16,668 nt of DNA from Bacteroidales bacterium UBA1217. GTDB lineage: Bacteria > Bacteroidota > Bacteroidia > Bacteroidales > P3. The notes under the pieces were generated by a model that ran no database searches, had not been told where the DNA came from, and saw only the letters and a program-made list of their open reading frames with translations. The translations under genes were made by a program, and so were the position numbers. How positions within the stretch are numbered: the first letter of the stretch is position 1; the number at the start of each line of letters is the position of its first letter. The stretch lies in assembly GCA_002309335.1 (NCBI GenBank), contig DBXH01000025.1:6985-23652 (forward strand). The letters run 5' to 3'. Shown piece by piece: positions 1-6,853 of this stretch.

Positions 1-1
1 C

Positions 2-427
2 CCCGTCACCCTCCTCCAGGCCGAGAGCGACGAGGGCTGGGCAGCCATCGACAGCCTCTTCGGCCTCACGGCAGACAGAAACAAGCTCATCAACGACACC
101 ACCATCCCCGACGAGGTTAAAGAGGGATTCTTAAACAACACCGCCGAGTTTTATGTGCATCGTGCACACCGCGAAACGCCAGACAAGAGTATTGCGTCCG
201 GTGATATCCGTCCCGACGACGTCTCCGTCTACATCTTCCCCGACCTGCGTTGCGTCACCATCTACGAAACCGGCATCGTAGAAGAGGAAGCGCAGATACT
301 CTTTCAGAACCATAAGGAGCTCAAAGAGCGAAGCCGCACCCAGCAATTGAATGCCACCTCCGACATCGCTTTCGACCACCTCGACTCCCTCGATGCCGCC
401 CGCAATCAAGAAACAATAAACCTTTAA
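2..427 (+). CDS. Unrecognised protein, 3' part only
   Basis: This is an open frame from the left edge to a TAA at 425-427, giving 141 residues of a gene whose start lies outside the window. A start at the internal GTG at 155 is unlikely, because the frame is open right back to the edge (reads PVTLLQAESDEGWAAIDSLF). The visible part is hydrophilic and rich in Asp, Glu and Arg, has no membrane segment, and ends in a predicted helix with many charged residues (EEEAQILFQNHKELKERSR). I do not recognise the family. It ends 12 bases before the next gene, so the two may share a transcript. High GC and clean third-position bias in this frame support real coding. No function is assigned. Confidence 0.6.
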   Translation, partial: PVTLLQAESDEGWAAIDSLFGLTADRNKLINDTTIPDEVKEGFLNNTAEFYVHRAHRETPDKSIASGDIRPDDVSVYIFPDLRCVTIYETGIVEEEAQILFQNHKELKERSRTQQLNATSDIAFDHLDSLDAARNQETINL

Positions 428-439
428 CAATATAAAACA

Positions 440-1750
440 ATGAAACGTACAAAAACACTTCTCGCGCTCCTCGCGTTGCTTATGGGCACGGCAAATGCTT
501 ATGGGCAGTATGCCTACGACTTTTCATCTGTTGCTCCCAGTGGGCAAACGCTCTACTACAAAATCATTAATTCGTCCCAGGTCGGCGTTGTGCATCCGCA
601 TAGCAGCAGCACCAACTGTGACTATGTGTCGGGGGACTTGATTATCCCCGATTCGGTGTCCTACTGTGGAAACACCTATACAGTCACCCAACTTATAACG
701 CACCATTTTATTCAAGGTGCTTTCACCCAATGCAGCACATTGACATCTGTCTATATTCCAAACACAGTGAAAAACATTGGAGATTACTCATTCACTTACT
801 GCAATTCTTTGGTGTCCGTCCATCTGCCAGACAGCATCACAGATATCCTCACGGAGACTTTCTATGCTTGTCACAGTTTGAGTTCAATCACTCTTGGCCG
901 GTGCGTCACCAATATTTATCCTAAAGCCTTTGCATTATGCACGGCGCTTACGGAAATCCATTCGTTGAACAGTGTTGCTCCCAATCTATTATCTGGCACA
1001 TTTGGATCCACACCCGTAAATGTCACCATCTACATACCCTGCGGCAGCACCGCCTCATACGTATCCGAATGGGGTGGCTGGTTCTCCACGTTTGTCGAGA
1101 CGCCAGTATTTGTGCTGGAAACAGCGGTATCCAATGAAGTGCAAGGCAGTGTAGAGATAGTCAGCGCCCCTACCTGCAACGCCCCTCAAGCCACTATGCT
1201 TGCCACCGCAAACGAAGGTTACCACTTCTCCCACTGGAGCAATGGCTCCACGGAGAATCCGCTGACAATTACACTTACCAGCGACACTACCATTGTCGCC
1301 TATTTTTCCATCGATACATTTACCATCACGGCCACCAGCAACAATGAAGCAATGGGTACCGTAGAAGGTGGCGGAGTGTATGCCTACGGCGATACAATAA
1401 CGCTGACTGCAACGGCCAATGATGGATTCTATTTCTCTGGATGGAGCATCACACCGGGTTACACAGAAATAGTCACCACAAATCCCTTTATCTTAATTGC
1501 TCAAGATAATTACACCGCTGTTGCCCACTTCGAAGCCGACAGCACAGAAAGCATTACTGGTGTTGATGCACGGAACGCGAAAGTCTACACGCTCGGTGGC
1601 CGCATCGTCGTCGAGGGCGCTGAGGGTGAGGCAGTCCGTATTTTCGACATCACAGGCCGCAGTGTCCGTAATGAGGCATTGCCGACGGGGGTCTATATAG
1701 TGAAGGTAGGCAATCGCCCAGCCAGAAAAATAGTGGTTGTAAAACAGTAA
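440..1750 (+). CDS. BspA-like leucine-rich-repeat protein with InlB-type repeats and T9SS sorting domain
   Basis: A predicted secreted cell-surface protein of 436 aa. Residues 1-22 form a signal peptide (KRTK, then a Leu/Ala-rich core ending in ANAYGQ). Residues about 93-200 hold BspA-type (LRR_5) repeats with the recurring pattern 'L..V.IP..V..I...F..C..L', for example around TSVYIPNTVKNIGDYSF and VSVHLPDSITDILTETF. Residues about 226-290 and 292-365 are two divergent InlB B-repeats (each with 'ATANEGYHFSHWSNG' or 'ATANDGFYFSGWS' followed by a TAYF/VAHF end). The last about 65 residues (ITGVDARNAKVYTLGGRI to the C-terminal VKVGNRPARKIVVVKQ) match a type A T9SS C-terminal sorting domain, so export through T9SS and anchoring to the surface are expected. 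BspA-like LRR proteins are often adhesins; the ligand here cannot be read. The start is the ATG at 440, which gives an intact signal peptide. Confidence 0.88.
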   Translation: MKRTKTLLALLALLMGTANAYGQYAYDFSSVAPSGQTLYYKIINSSQVGVVHPHSSSTNCDYVSGDLIIPDSVSYCGNTYTVTQLITHHFIQGAFTQCSTLTSVYIPNTVKNIGDYSFTYCNSLVSVHLPDSITDILTETFYACHSLSSITLGRCVTNIYPKAFALCTALTEIHSLNSVAPNLLSGTFGSTPVNVTIYIPCGSTASYVSEWGGWFSTFVETPVFVLETAVSNEVQGSVEIVSAPTCNAPQATMLATANEGYHFSHWSNGSTENPLTITLTSDTTIVAYFSIDTFTITATSNNEAMGTVEGGGVYAYGDTITLTATANDGFYFSGWSITPGYTEIVTTNPFILIAQDNYTAVAHFEADSTESITGVDARNAKVYTLGGRIVVEGAEGEAVRIFDITGRSVRNEALPTGVYIVKVGNRPARKIVVVKQ

Positions 1751-1845
1751 ATCGCATAATAAGACAAAAAAGAAGAATGTTGTTTTTCCCTCATTTTTGT
1801 ATCCCATCGGTAAAATAAATTAACTAATAGCTCGTTACCTTCCGT

Positions 1846-2319
1846 ATGACACGAGAAGAAAAACGAGTAAAAGTAATCAACGCCTGTATTGCCCATCAGC
1901 AGCACATTGCAAACGTGGCGAAACAGGAGATGGACTCGGCGCAGCAGCAAAGCAACGACTACGGCGCCAATGTGGACCGCTACGACAGCTACCGCACCAA
2001 GATGATGCGTGCCCGCGATATGTACGCCAAGCAGCTGAGCAACGCCAACGCCAGCTTGCGCTATCTGCAGGAAGCACTGCGTATGCCACCATTCGACCAC
2101 GCCGAGCACGGAGCAATTGTTGTGACCGACAAACAGCGTTTCTTTCTTAGCATCGGTGCTGGCAAATTTGTTGTCAAAGACCCTGAGTCGGCGACAGGAA
2201 TGCAGTACTACTTCGCTATCAGCGCACAAACACCTATCTATCAAGCGCTGAAAGGCAAAACCATTGGCGACAGTTTCGTTGTTAACGGTATTCCGCAGAC
2301 TATCAGAGAAATATTCTAA
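1846..2319 (+). CDS. GreA/GreB-fold small protein
   Basis: A 157-aa cytosolic protein. The first 75-80 residues are helical, charged and Gln-rich, and likely form an antiparallel coiled coil (EEKRVKVINACIAHQQH and MMRARDMYAKQLSNANASL). Residues about 88-157 resemble the FKBP-like C-terminal domain of transcript cleavage factors GreA/GreB (GAIVVTDKQRFFLSIGAG, then YYFAISAQTPIYQALKGKTIGDSF and a VNG turn). The family is widespread in Bacteroidota and is often misannotated as '3-oxoacyl-ACP synthase'. The segment SNDYGANVDRYDSYRTKMM sits where relatives have their acidic coiled-coil tip. A role at the RNA polymerase secondary channel is plausible but inferred. The gene starts 95 bases after the preceding stop and ends 18 bases before the sialidase gene. 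No signal peptide. Confidence 0.72.
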   Translation: MTREEKRVKVINACIAHQQHIANVAKQEMDSAQQQSNDYGANVDRYDSYRTKMMRARDMYAKQLSNANASLRYLQEALRMPPFDHAEHGAIVVTDKQRFFLSIGAGKFVVKDPESATGMQYYFAISAQTPIYQALKGKTIGDSFVVNGIPQTIREIF

Positions 2320-2337
2320 AATAATTTTGGAGATAAA

Positions 2338-3525
2338 ATGGACAACGCAAGACAATATATCAAGAGTATTTTCCCTCTTTTGCTTTGCATTCTTCTGTTG
2401 GGTTCCAGCTGCAAGAAGAGCGAAACAGGTACGCCGGCAAACAATGAAATCGTTGTATCCGACACAACCACATCATTTGACAAATGCCTTTATGCTCCTG
2501 GCGACTACGGCAGCACTAACTGGCGCATACCAGCCCTGCTCTGTTTAAAAGACGGAAGCCTCCTTGCCGTTTGCGACAAACGCAAGTACAACGAAGCCGA
2601 CCTGCCAGAGGACATAGACATCGTGAGCCGTCGCAGCACCGACGGCGGCCGCACGTGGAGCGAACCTGTGACTATCGCAGAAGGAACAGGATACAAGCAC
2701 GGCTATGGCGACGCAGCACTTGTGCAATGTGAGAACGGCGAAGTGGTATGCGTTTTTGTAGGCGGCAACGGTCTATGGGCCTCGACCGAGGGCGACCCTA
2801 TACGCAGCTATGTGTGCCGCAGCACTGACGGAGGCCAAACGTGGAGCCAACCAGAGGACATCACCACCCAACTGTGGGGCAGCCAAGCCTCCAACGCCAC
2901 CTGCCGCAACTACAAGGCCTCGTTTTTTGGCTCGGGCAACGGTTTGAGGCTGACACGAGGGGAGAATGCCGGACGCATAATGTTTGCCGCCGCTATGTGC
3001 CGCAAAAACGCCAATACGCTCGATAATTTCGTAGTATACAGCGATGACAACGGACACTCCTGGAATGTATCAAGCCGTGCCTATAGCGGTGGCGATGAAG
3101 CCAAACTGATGGAACTAATTGATGGCAGAGTACTCATCAGCGTTCGTCAGAGCGGTGCACGCGGGTACAACCATTCTAGCGATGGAGGTGTCAGCTGGGG
3201 CACACAAGGACGTTGGCAAGACCTGACTGCCAATGCCTGCAACGGTGATATGCTGCGCATCAAGGCCACCGACCGCGGCGACAGTTGCAACCTGCTGCTG
3301 CACAGCCTGCCCAATTCAATGCAACGCGAGGACGTAAGTCTCTTTTTCAGCTTCGACGAGGGTCTGACGTGGCAGGATCCGAAGCTGCTTTTCGACGGCC
3401 CTTCGGTATACTCCTCCATCACCTTAATGCCAAATGGCGGCGTAGGAGTCTTCCTTGAACAGAATCCAAACGGTGCTTGCGAACTATGGTATAAGTATAT
3501 TGCTCCTAGCGACCTGAGAAAATAA
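2338..3525 (+). CDS. nanH: Exo-alpha-sialidase (neuraminidase) lipoprotein, GH33
   Basis: It hydrolyses terminal sialic acids from glycoconjugates, normally host mucins. Residues 1-25 form a lipoprotein signal peptide (LLLCILLLGSSC, lipidated Cys25). The catalytic six-bladed propeller follows directly, with no N-terminal carbohydrate-binding domain. Visible hallmarks are WRIP (Arg63, first of the Arg triad), five Asp-box repeats (STDGGRTW, STDGGQTW, SDDNGHSW, SSDGGVSW, SFDEGLTW), Glu254 in DEAKLMEL (partner of the nucleophile), Arg270 in ISVR, Arg330 in MQREDVSL, and Tyr358 in GPSVYSS (nucleophile). Asp92 or Asp94 is the probable acid/base. All key residues are present, so activity is expected. 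After Cys25 comes KKSE rather than a clear acidic surface-export signal, so periplasmic or surface location is undecided. No nanA, nanE or sialate transporter is in the window. A strong terminator follows. Confidence 0.93.
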   Translation: MDNARQYIKSIFPLLLCILLLGSSCKKSETGTPANNEIVVSDTTTSFDKCLYAPGDYGSTNWRIPALLCLKDGSLLAVCDKRKYNEADLPEDIDIVSRRSTDGGRTWSEPVTIAEGTGYKHGYGDAALVQCENGEVVCVFVGGNGLWASTEGDPIRSYVCRSTDGGQTWSQPEDITTQLWGSQASNATCRNYKASFFGSGNGLRLTRGENAGRIMFAAAMCRKNANTLDNFVVYSDDNGHSWNVSSRAYSGGDEAKLMELIDGRVLISVRQSGARGYNHSSDGGVSWGTQGRWQDLTANACNGDMLRIKATDRGDSCNLLLHSLPNSMQREDVSLFFSFDEGLTWQDPKLLFDGPSVYSSITLMPNGGVGVFLEQNPNGACELWYKYIAPSDLRK

Positions 3526-3546
3526 ACAATATCATCATAACAAATA

Positions 3547-3584
3547 GTCAGCGGGGCTTTTTCGTAAAGAAAAGCCCCGCTGAC
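3547..3584. terminator. Bidirectional intrinsic terminator, perfect 15-bp stem
   Basis: The arms GTCAGCGGGGCTTTT (3547-3561) and AAAAGCCCCGCTGAC (3570-3584) are exact reverse complements around an 8-base loop. The GC-rich stem has a T run at the end of one arm and an A run at the start of the other, so it can terminate from either side. It lies between the convergent sialidase (ends 3525) and OmpA-family (ends 3607) genes, which is where a shared terminator is expected. Confidence 0.9.
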
Positions 3585-3606
3585 ATTAATATAGAACCTA
3601 TAATGC

Positions 3607-5121
3607 TTATTTCAAAATCACCGTAGCACGGCGGTTCTTAGCACGATTCTCGTCAGAGTCGTTGGGAACGATAGGCTCTTCCTGACCGCGACTCTTGGTA
3701 ATGATATTCTTGGCGGGAGCACCAAGGCTTATCATATATTTCTTCAATGCCTCAGCACGTTTCTGACCATATTTAATATTAATGGCCGCTGTACCGGTAT
3801 TGTCAGTGTGGCCTGTGATTTCAGCCTTAAGGTTATCGTCGACCATCATAGAGGCACAGAGCGTGTGTATAATTGCATCCGTTTTCTTGTCAAACCTGGG
3901 AGTGGTACCCTTGGTCTCAAAGTAGACAGTAGCATTTATATCGTCGAGCTGTTTCTGCATTTCCTGACGGGTTACAGGCTTAGCTGGCATATTCTTATGG
4001 AGGGCAGCGATGCTGTCGAGGAGAGCCTGTTCACGTGCACGGGCTTCTGCCTCGGCCTTTGCACGGGCAGCACGCTCAGCAGCAGCACGAGCTTCAGCCT
4101 CAGCTTTTTCACGAGCCAAACGCTCTGCCTCAGCCTTCTCACGAGCCAGTTTCTCGGCAGCGGCACGAGCCTCAGCCTCAGCTCTTACACGAGCTATACT
4201 GTCAGCCTCAGCCTTTGCACGGGCAGCCTGCTCTGCAGCAAGCATCTCGGCTTTGCGCTTGCCACCAATCCAACCAAGATCAATACCAATTTTGAATCCT
4301 ACTCTAAGAAGGTGGAGGCCCTCAATCTGATTAGAAGCGAAGGTACCATTATAGATATGATCCGCAGCATCGGAAGCAATATCCAACAACGGATTTTCAG
4401 ACTCTTCAGCCATACTGTTTAAACTATAGCCACCATAAATGCCAAGATAGAGTCCCCAGTTGTTTTTCAGGCTAAGGCGATAACCGAGGTCGGCGATGAG
4501 GCTTACACCCATCTTCATACCATCAATACTACTCTCAAGATCAGCATTGTATGTACCAAAGCCGTGAGACGGCATATCGTAGACACTGTAACCCAAAGCA
4601 GGGAAATAGCCGCTTGTGGTATAGGAGCCATCATCGGCTGTGTATTTACCGCTGAGAGGCAGATCAAACGAAGCTCCGAGACCAGCAAGAAATGTCCATT
4701 TGTCACTCAAAATGTTGCGCCAGAAAAACTCGACAGGGATATTCAATACATTAACTGTCTGATGTTCTTTCCAATTGTCGAATCTAGTATTCAGGTCATA
4801 TTTCACATTCGGGTTGTCTGTGTGGGTACGTCCCGGTGTCACCTCCGTAAAATTGTACTTCGTCGATGAGTTTACGAGGCTGTAGTGGGCACCAAAACCA
4901 AATCCGAAATGCTCACCAAAGAAATGTGCATAATGCAAACCTGCCTCAATACCGACACCCAGAGTATGCGTGCCATCAGCAGGGTTGCAAACCATAGTGT
5001 TCAAACCAGCTGCCGGATGAAGGGTAAGACCCAGATAGTTATCGTAATCGCTCTTTTGAGCAGTAACGGCAAACGTTACAGCCAAAGCCGCGAACAATGT
5101 CATAATTCGTTTCATATACAT
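3607..5121 (-). CDS. OmpA-family outer-membrane protein with long periplasmic helix
   Basis: A 504-aa structural protein predicted to tie the outer membrane to peptidoglycan. Residues 1-21 form a signal peptide (MKRIMTLFAALAVTFAVTAQ). Residues about 22-285 have alternating aromatic and glycine-rich strands typical of an outer-membrane beta-barrel (GVGIEAGLHYAHFFG, FGFGFGAHYSL, GLYLGIYGGYSL). Residues about 287-375 are an uninterrupted Ala/Glu/Arg/Lys helix containing a 21-residue block that occurs twice, offset by 26 residues (313-333 and 339-359). Residues about 390-504 are an OmpA C-terminal domain with TGHTDNTG, YGQKRAEAL and ENRAKNRRATV. Asp440 and Arg455 are 15 residues apart, as are the diaminopimelate-binding Asp and Arg of Acinetobacter OmpA. 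It starts 37 bases after the T9SS cargo gene on the same strand and may be co-transcribed with it. ATG at 5113-5115 (MKRIM) is an equally good start. Confidence 0.9.
   Translation of the reverse strand: MYMKRIMTLFAALAVTFAVTAQKSDYDNYLGLTLHPAAGLNTMVCNPADGTHTLGVGIEAGLHYAHFFGEHFGFGFGAHYSLVNSSTKYNFTEVTPGRTHTDNPNVKYDLNTRFDNWKEHQTVNVLNIPVEFFWRNILSDKWTFLAGLGASFDLPLSGKYTADDGSYTTSGYFPALGYSVYDMPSHGFGTYNADLESSIDGMKMGVSLIADLGYRLSLKNNWGLYLGIYGGYSLNSMAEESENPLLDIASDAADHIYNGTFASNQIEGLHLLRVGFKIGIDLGWIGGKRKAEMLAAEQAARAKAEADSIARVRAEAEARAAAEKLAREKAEAERLAREKAEAEARAAAERAARAKAEAEARAREQALLDSIAALHKNMPAKPVTRQEMQKQLDDINATVYFETKGTTPRFDKKTDAIIHTLCASMMVDDNLKAEITGHTDNTGTAAINIKYGQKRAEALKKYMISLGAPAKNIITKSRGQEEPIVPNDSDENRAKNRRATVILK
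4042..4184. repeat. In-frame repeat encoding the Ala/Glu helix of the OmpA-family protein
   Basis: The DNA here is built from imperfect direct repeats of motifs such as 'gcacgggcagc', 'cagcctcagc' and 'acgagc', coding on the minus strand for KAEAEARAAAE-type blocks. Two 21-residue blocks (residues 313-333 and 339-359) differ at few positions and are offset by 26 residues, or 78 bases. Several long spurious open frames on the other strands come from this composition. The repeat is a likely site of length variation between strains. Confidence 0.65.
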
Positions 5122-5158
5122 TGAGTTTTTAATTTAACCATTAAGACAATAAAACACA

Positions 5159-6550
5159 TTAGTTACGGATAACCTGCACTACAGAGCCATCCACGGTGAC
5201 AATATAGTTGCCGTGCTGGAAGCGCGACATATCTATTGTTGTAGTGTCACCTACAAAGGTGCGGTTTACAAGCACTACGCCAGCGGTATTGGTAACACGA
5301 AGAGTGTGATTGAACTCTTTTGAGTTGGAAACGCTGATGCTGACCTGACCTGCAGTCGGGTTAGGATAAGCTTTAACTGTCACAGGTTCGTCACTGACTA
5401 GCGTGGTCATATCCTGCTGCGGGCAGGTATAAGTATCAACGCCGTTCATCTTGCAACTGACAAAGTATTCACCTGTCAATCCACCATTCTGCTGATAATA
5501 GTAGTCGTTGGCACCAGGAATTAACGTCCACGTCGGGTCGCCAGTTTCGCGATGGTACCACTGAATGTCAGTGAGGCAATGGCAAGTATCAATCACTGCT
5601 ATAACATCGCTGAAGAGAGGCATAACATACGTCTCAGGCAGGTTGACATGGAACTTCACTCTAATGCCCGGACTAATAAGAGTCGGGTAATTATGGTCAC
5701 GGAAAGAAAGCGTGGCGGTATAGTCTCCAGTAGGAACTCCGGCCGGAATATTAAGCGTGATGGTGCCCGTTACGCCTGGAGTGGTAAGGTAAGTCCAGCT
5801 GACGTTAGGAATAGCGGAGTCATCGAAGACCAATCTATACTGGTCTGGGTTACCTGAAACAAGATGATATATTATGGAGCCGCCGCCTGCGCAATAGCCA
5901 TAGGCTTCAACTTCAAGACCTTCATTATATCCACTTGTACCACCGTATGCGGGATCGGGTCTCATATCCTCGATAATGGCACCATTGTGAAGCACTTTCT
6001 GCAATGACGGGAGTTGATAATTGGCCACCGATGCACCAAAAAGTGCATAAGTAACAATGATATCCTTGTCTGAGCCAAGATTCGGGCTGTCAAAATGAGC
6101 CTCAACGGTATGCGTTAGCACGTCATTTCCCAACACGCCTTCCAGCGTACCCGGGTTGAGAACCTCGGCGGTATCGTTGCCGTCATAGAATTTGGTGATG
6201 ACAATCGATACATTTTCAACAGTCACCGTAGCAGGATTGATGATGAGCGTGACTGTTGCGCTGCTAGCATCAAGTGTGTCGCCTGCCGTTATGGGTGTAG
6301 CTGTAACGGTATAAACACCCGCGTTGGTGGGGAAATTGGGAGATACGAAAACCTCGCTCCCATTGTCGAACGTCAGCGTTGTGTTTCTTGTGACACCCGC
6401 CACATCATAAGTGGCCGTAAGGCCTGTGTAAGGTGTTGCCGTATAGGTGGTTGTCAAATCGCCCGACCATACGACTGTGTAGACGGTGGCTTGCGAACTT
6501 ACCGTCGCAACCGTCAACAAAATCAGAAAAAAGAATAATCGTTTCATCAT
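5159..6550 (-). CDS. Secreted MBG/YDG-repeat protein with T9SS sorting domain
   Basis: A 463-aa predicted T9SS cargo protein of unknown ligand. Residues 1-21 form a signal peptide (KRLFFFLILLTVATVSSQA). Residues about 33-105 look like an MBG-type immunoglobulin-like domain (YTGLTATYDVAGV, then NAGVYTVTATP and VTLIINP). Residues about 106-195 look like a YDG domain, with the signature ITKFYDGNDTAEV and the later GVLGNDVLTH. Residues about 200-305 form a further beta-rich module (GDYTATLSFRDHNYPT), and about 320-380 a module with Cys323, Cys325, Cys366 and Cys376. The C-terminal stretch begins AYPNPTAGQVSISVSN and ends in FQHGNYIVTVDGSVVQVIRN, the classic T9SS type A sorting domain. Two adjacent ATG codons (6550 and 6547) give MMKR or MKR; the choice does not affect the signal peptide. 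It is the first gene of the minus-strand pair with the OmpA-family gene. Confidence 0.85.
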   Translation of the reverse strand: MMKRLFFFLILLTVATVSSQATVYTVVWSGDLTTTYTATPYTGLTATYDVAGVTRNTTLTFDNGSEVFVSPNFPTNAGVYTVTATPITAGDTLDASSATVTLIINPATVTVENVSIVITKFYDGNDTAEVLNPGTLEGVLGNDVLTHTVEAHFDSPNLGSDKDIIVTYALFGASVANYQLPSLQKVLHNGAIIEDMRPDPAYGGTSGYNEGLEVEAYGYCAGGGSIIYHLVSGNPDQYRLVFDDSAIPNVSWTYLTTPGVTGTITLNIPAGVPTGDYTATLSFRDHNYPTLISPGIRVKFHVNLPETYVMPLFSDVIAVIDTCHCLTDIQWYHRETGDPTWTLIPGANDYYYQQNGGLTGEYFVSCKMNGVDTYTCPQQDMTTLVSDEPVTVKAYPNPTAGQVSISVSNSKEFNHTLRVTNTAGVVLVNRTFVGDTTTIDMSRFQHGNYIVTVDGSVVQVIRN

Positions 6551-6661
6551 AGTAAAGTTATTAATTGTTGATACATTATTTTTTGCTTATAAATACGTTC
6601 ATAACCTAACACACTATTAATGTGCAATATATTCAAAACAAATACACATTACTATCAATTG

Positions 6662-6694
6662 CAAAGATACATATTTTTTTTTAATATTTTGAAA
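6662..6694 (-). promoter_or_regulatory. Candidate Bacteroidetes promoter for the MBG/YDG gene
   Basis: On the minus strand, TATCTTTG (6662-6669) matches the Bacteroidetes -7 element TAnnTTTG exactly. A TTTC (6691-6694) lies 21 bases further upstream, one mismatch from the -33 element TTTG. Transcription would start near 6655 and leave a leader of about 105 bases before the ATG at 6550. The surrounding DNA is very AT-rich, so a chance match is possible. Confidence 0.5.
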
Positions 6695-6724
6695 TAATGT
6701 TAATTTTTTTGCAAAAAAGAAGAA

Positions 6725-6743
6725 TTGATATTCATCAAATATC
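6725..6743. promoter_or_regulatory. Inverted repeat upstream of feoAB, possible operator
   Basis: TTGATATTCATCAAATATC contains two overlapping dyads: GATATT / AATATC (6-base arms, 5-base gap) and TTGAT / ATCAA (5-base arms, 4-base gap). It ends about 50 bases upstream of the -33-like element of the feoAB promoter. A ferrous-iron importer is normally controlled by an iron or redox regulator, so an operator would be expected here. The sequence is only loosely like a Fur box, and AT-rich DNA produces such dyads by chance. Confidence 0.3.
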
Positions 6744-6796
6744 CCTTAAAAAAATGAAAACGTATTTAATTATTGAAAAATCACTACTTTTAGGGA

Positions 6797-6827
6797 TTGT
6801 CTGGTCTATGGAGAGTTAGTAACTTTG
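6797..6827 (+). promoter_or_regulatory. Candidate Bacteroidetes promoter of feoAB
   Basis: TAACTTTG (6820-6827) is an exact match to the -7 consensus TAnnTTTG. TTGT at 6797-6800 lies 19 bases upstream, at the place of the -33 TTTG/TTG element. Transcription would start near 6834, leaving a leader of about 20 bases before the ATG at 6854. This placement argues against the upstream in-frame TTG at 6797 as a translation start. Confidence 0.65.
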
Positions 6828-6853
6828 CAAAATCAAAAAATAGGCAAACGCAA

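Larger units (their letters stand above)
6551..6853. promoter_or_regulatory. AT-rich divergent intergenic region
   Basis: This stretch of about 300 bases separates the minus-strand MBG/YDG gene from the plus-strand feoAB gene. It holds a candidate promoter for each direction, runs of T and A (for example around 6671-6683, 6704-6710 and 6747-6755), and a short inverted repeat at 6725-6743. I see no small gene and no RNA gene in it. Confidence 0.7.

Noticed and set aside
1792..1799. CATTTTTG as a promoter of the GreA-fold gene
   Set aside because: One mismatch at a key T and no -33 element at the right distance.
2322..2329. TAATTTTG, an exact TAnnTTTG match just before the sialidase gene
   Set aside because: No TTTG-like element lies about 20 bases upstream, and transcription would begin within a few bases of the ATG. 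It could be chance in an AT-rich gap, though a near-leaderless transcript cannot be excluded.
1693..2355. A 220-residue open frame on the minus strand
   Set aside because: It lies antisense to the GreA-fold gene, has no recognisable domain and spans the intergenic gaps on both sides.
3808..4422. Plus-strand open frames rich in Ser/Leu or Ala/Arg
   Set aside because: They are shadows of the Ala/Glu repeat coded on the minus strand by the OmpA-family gene.
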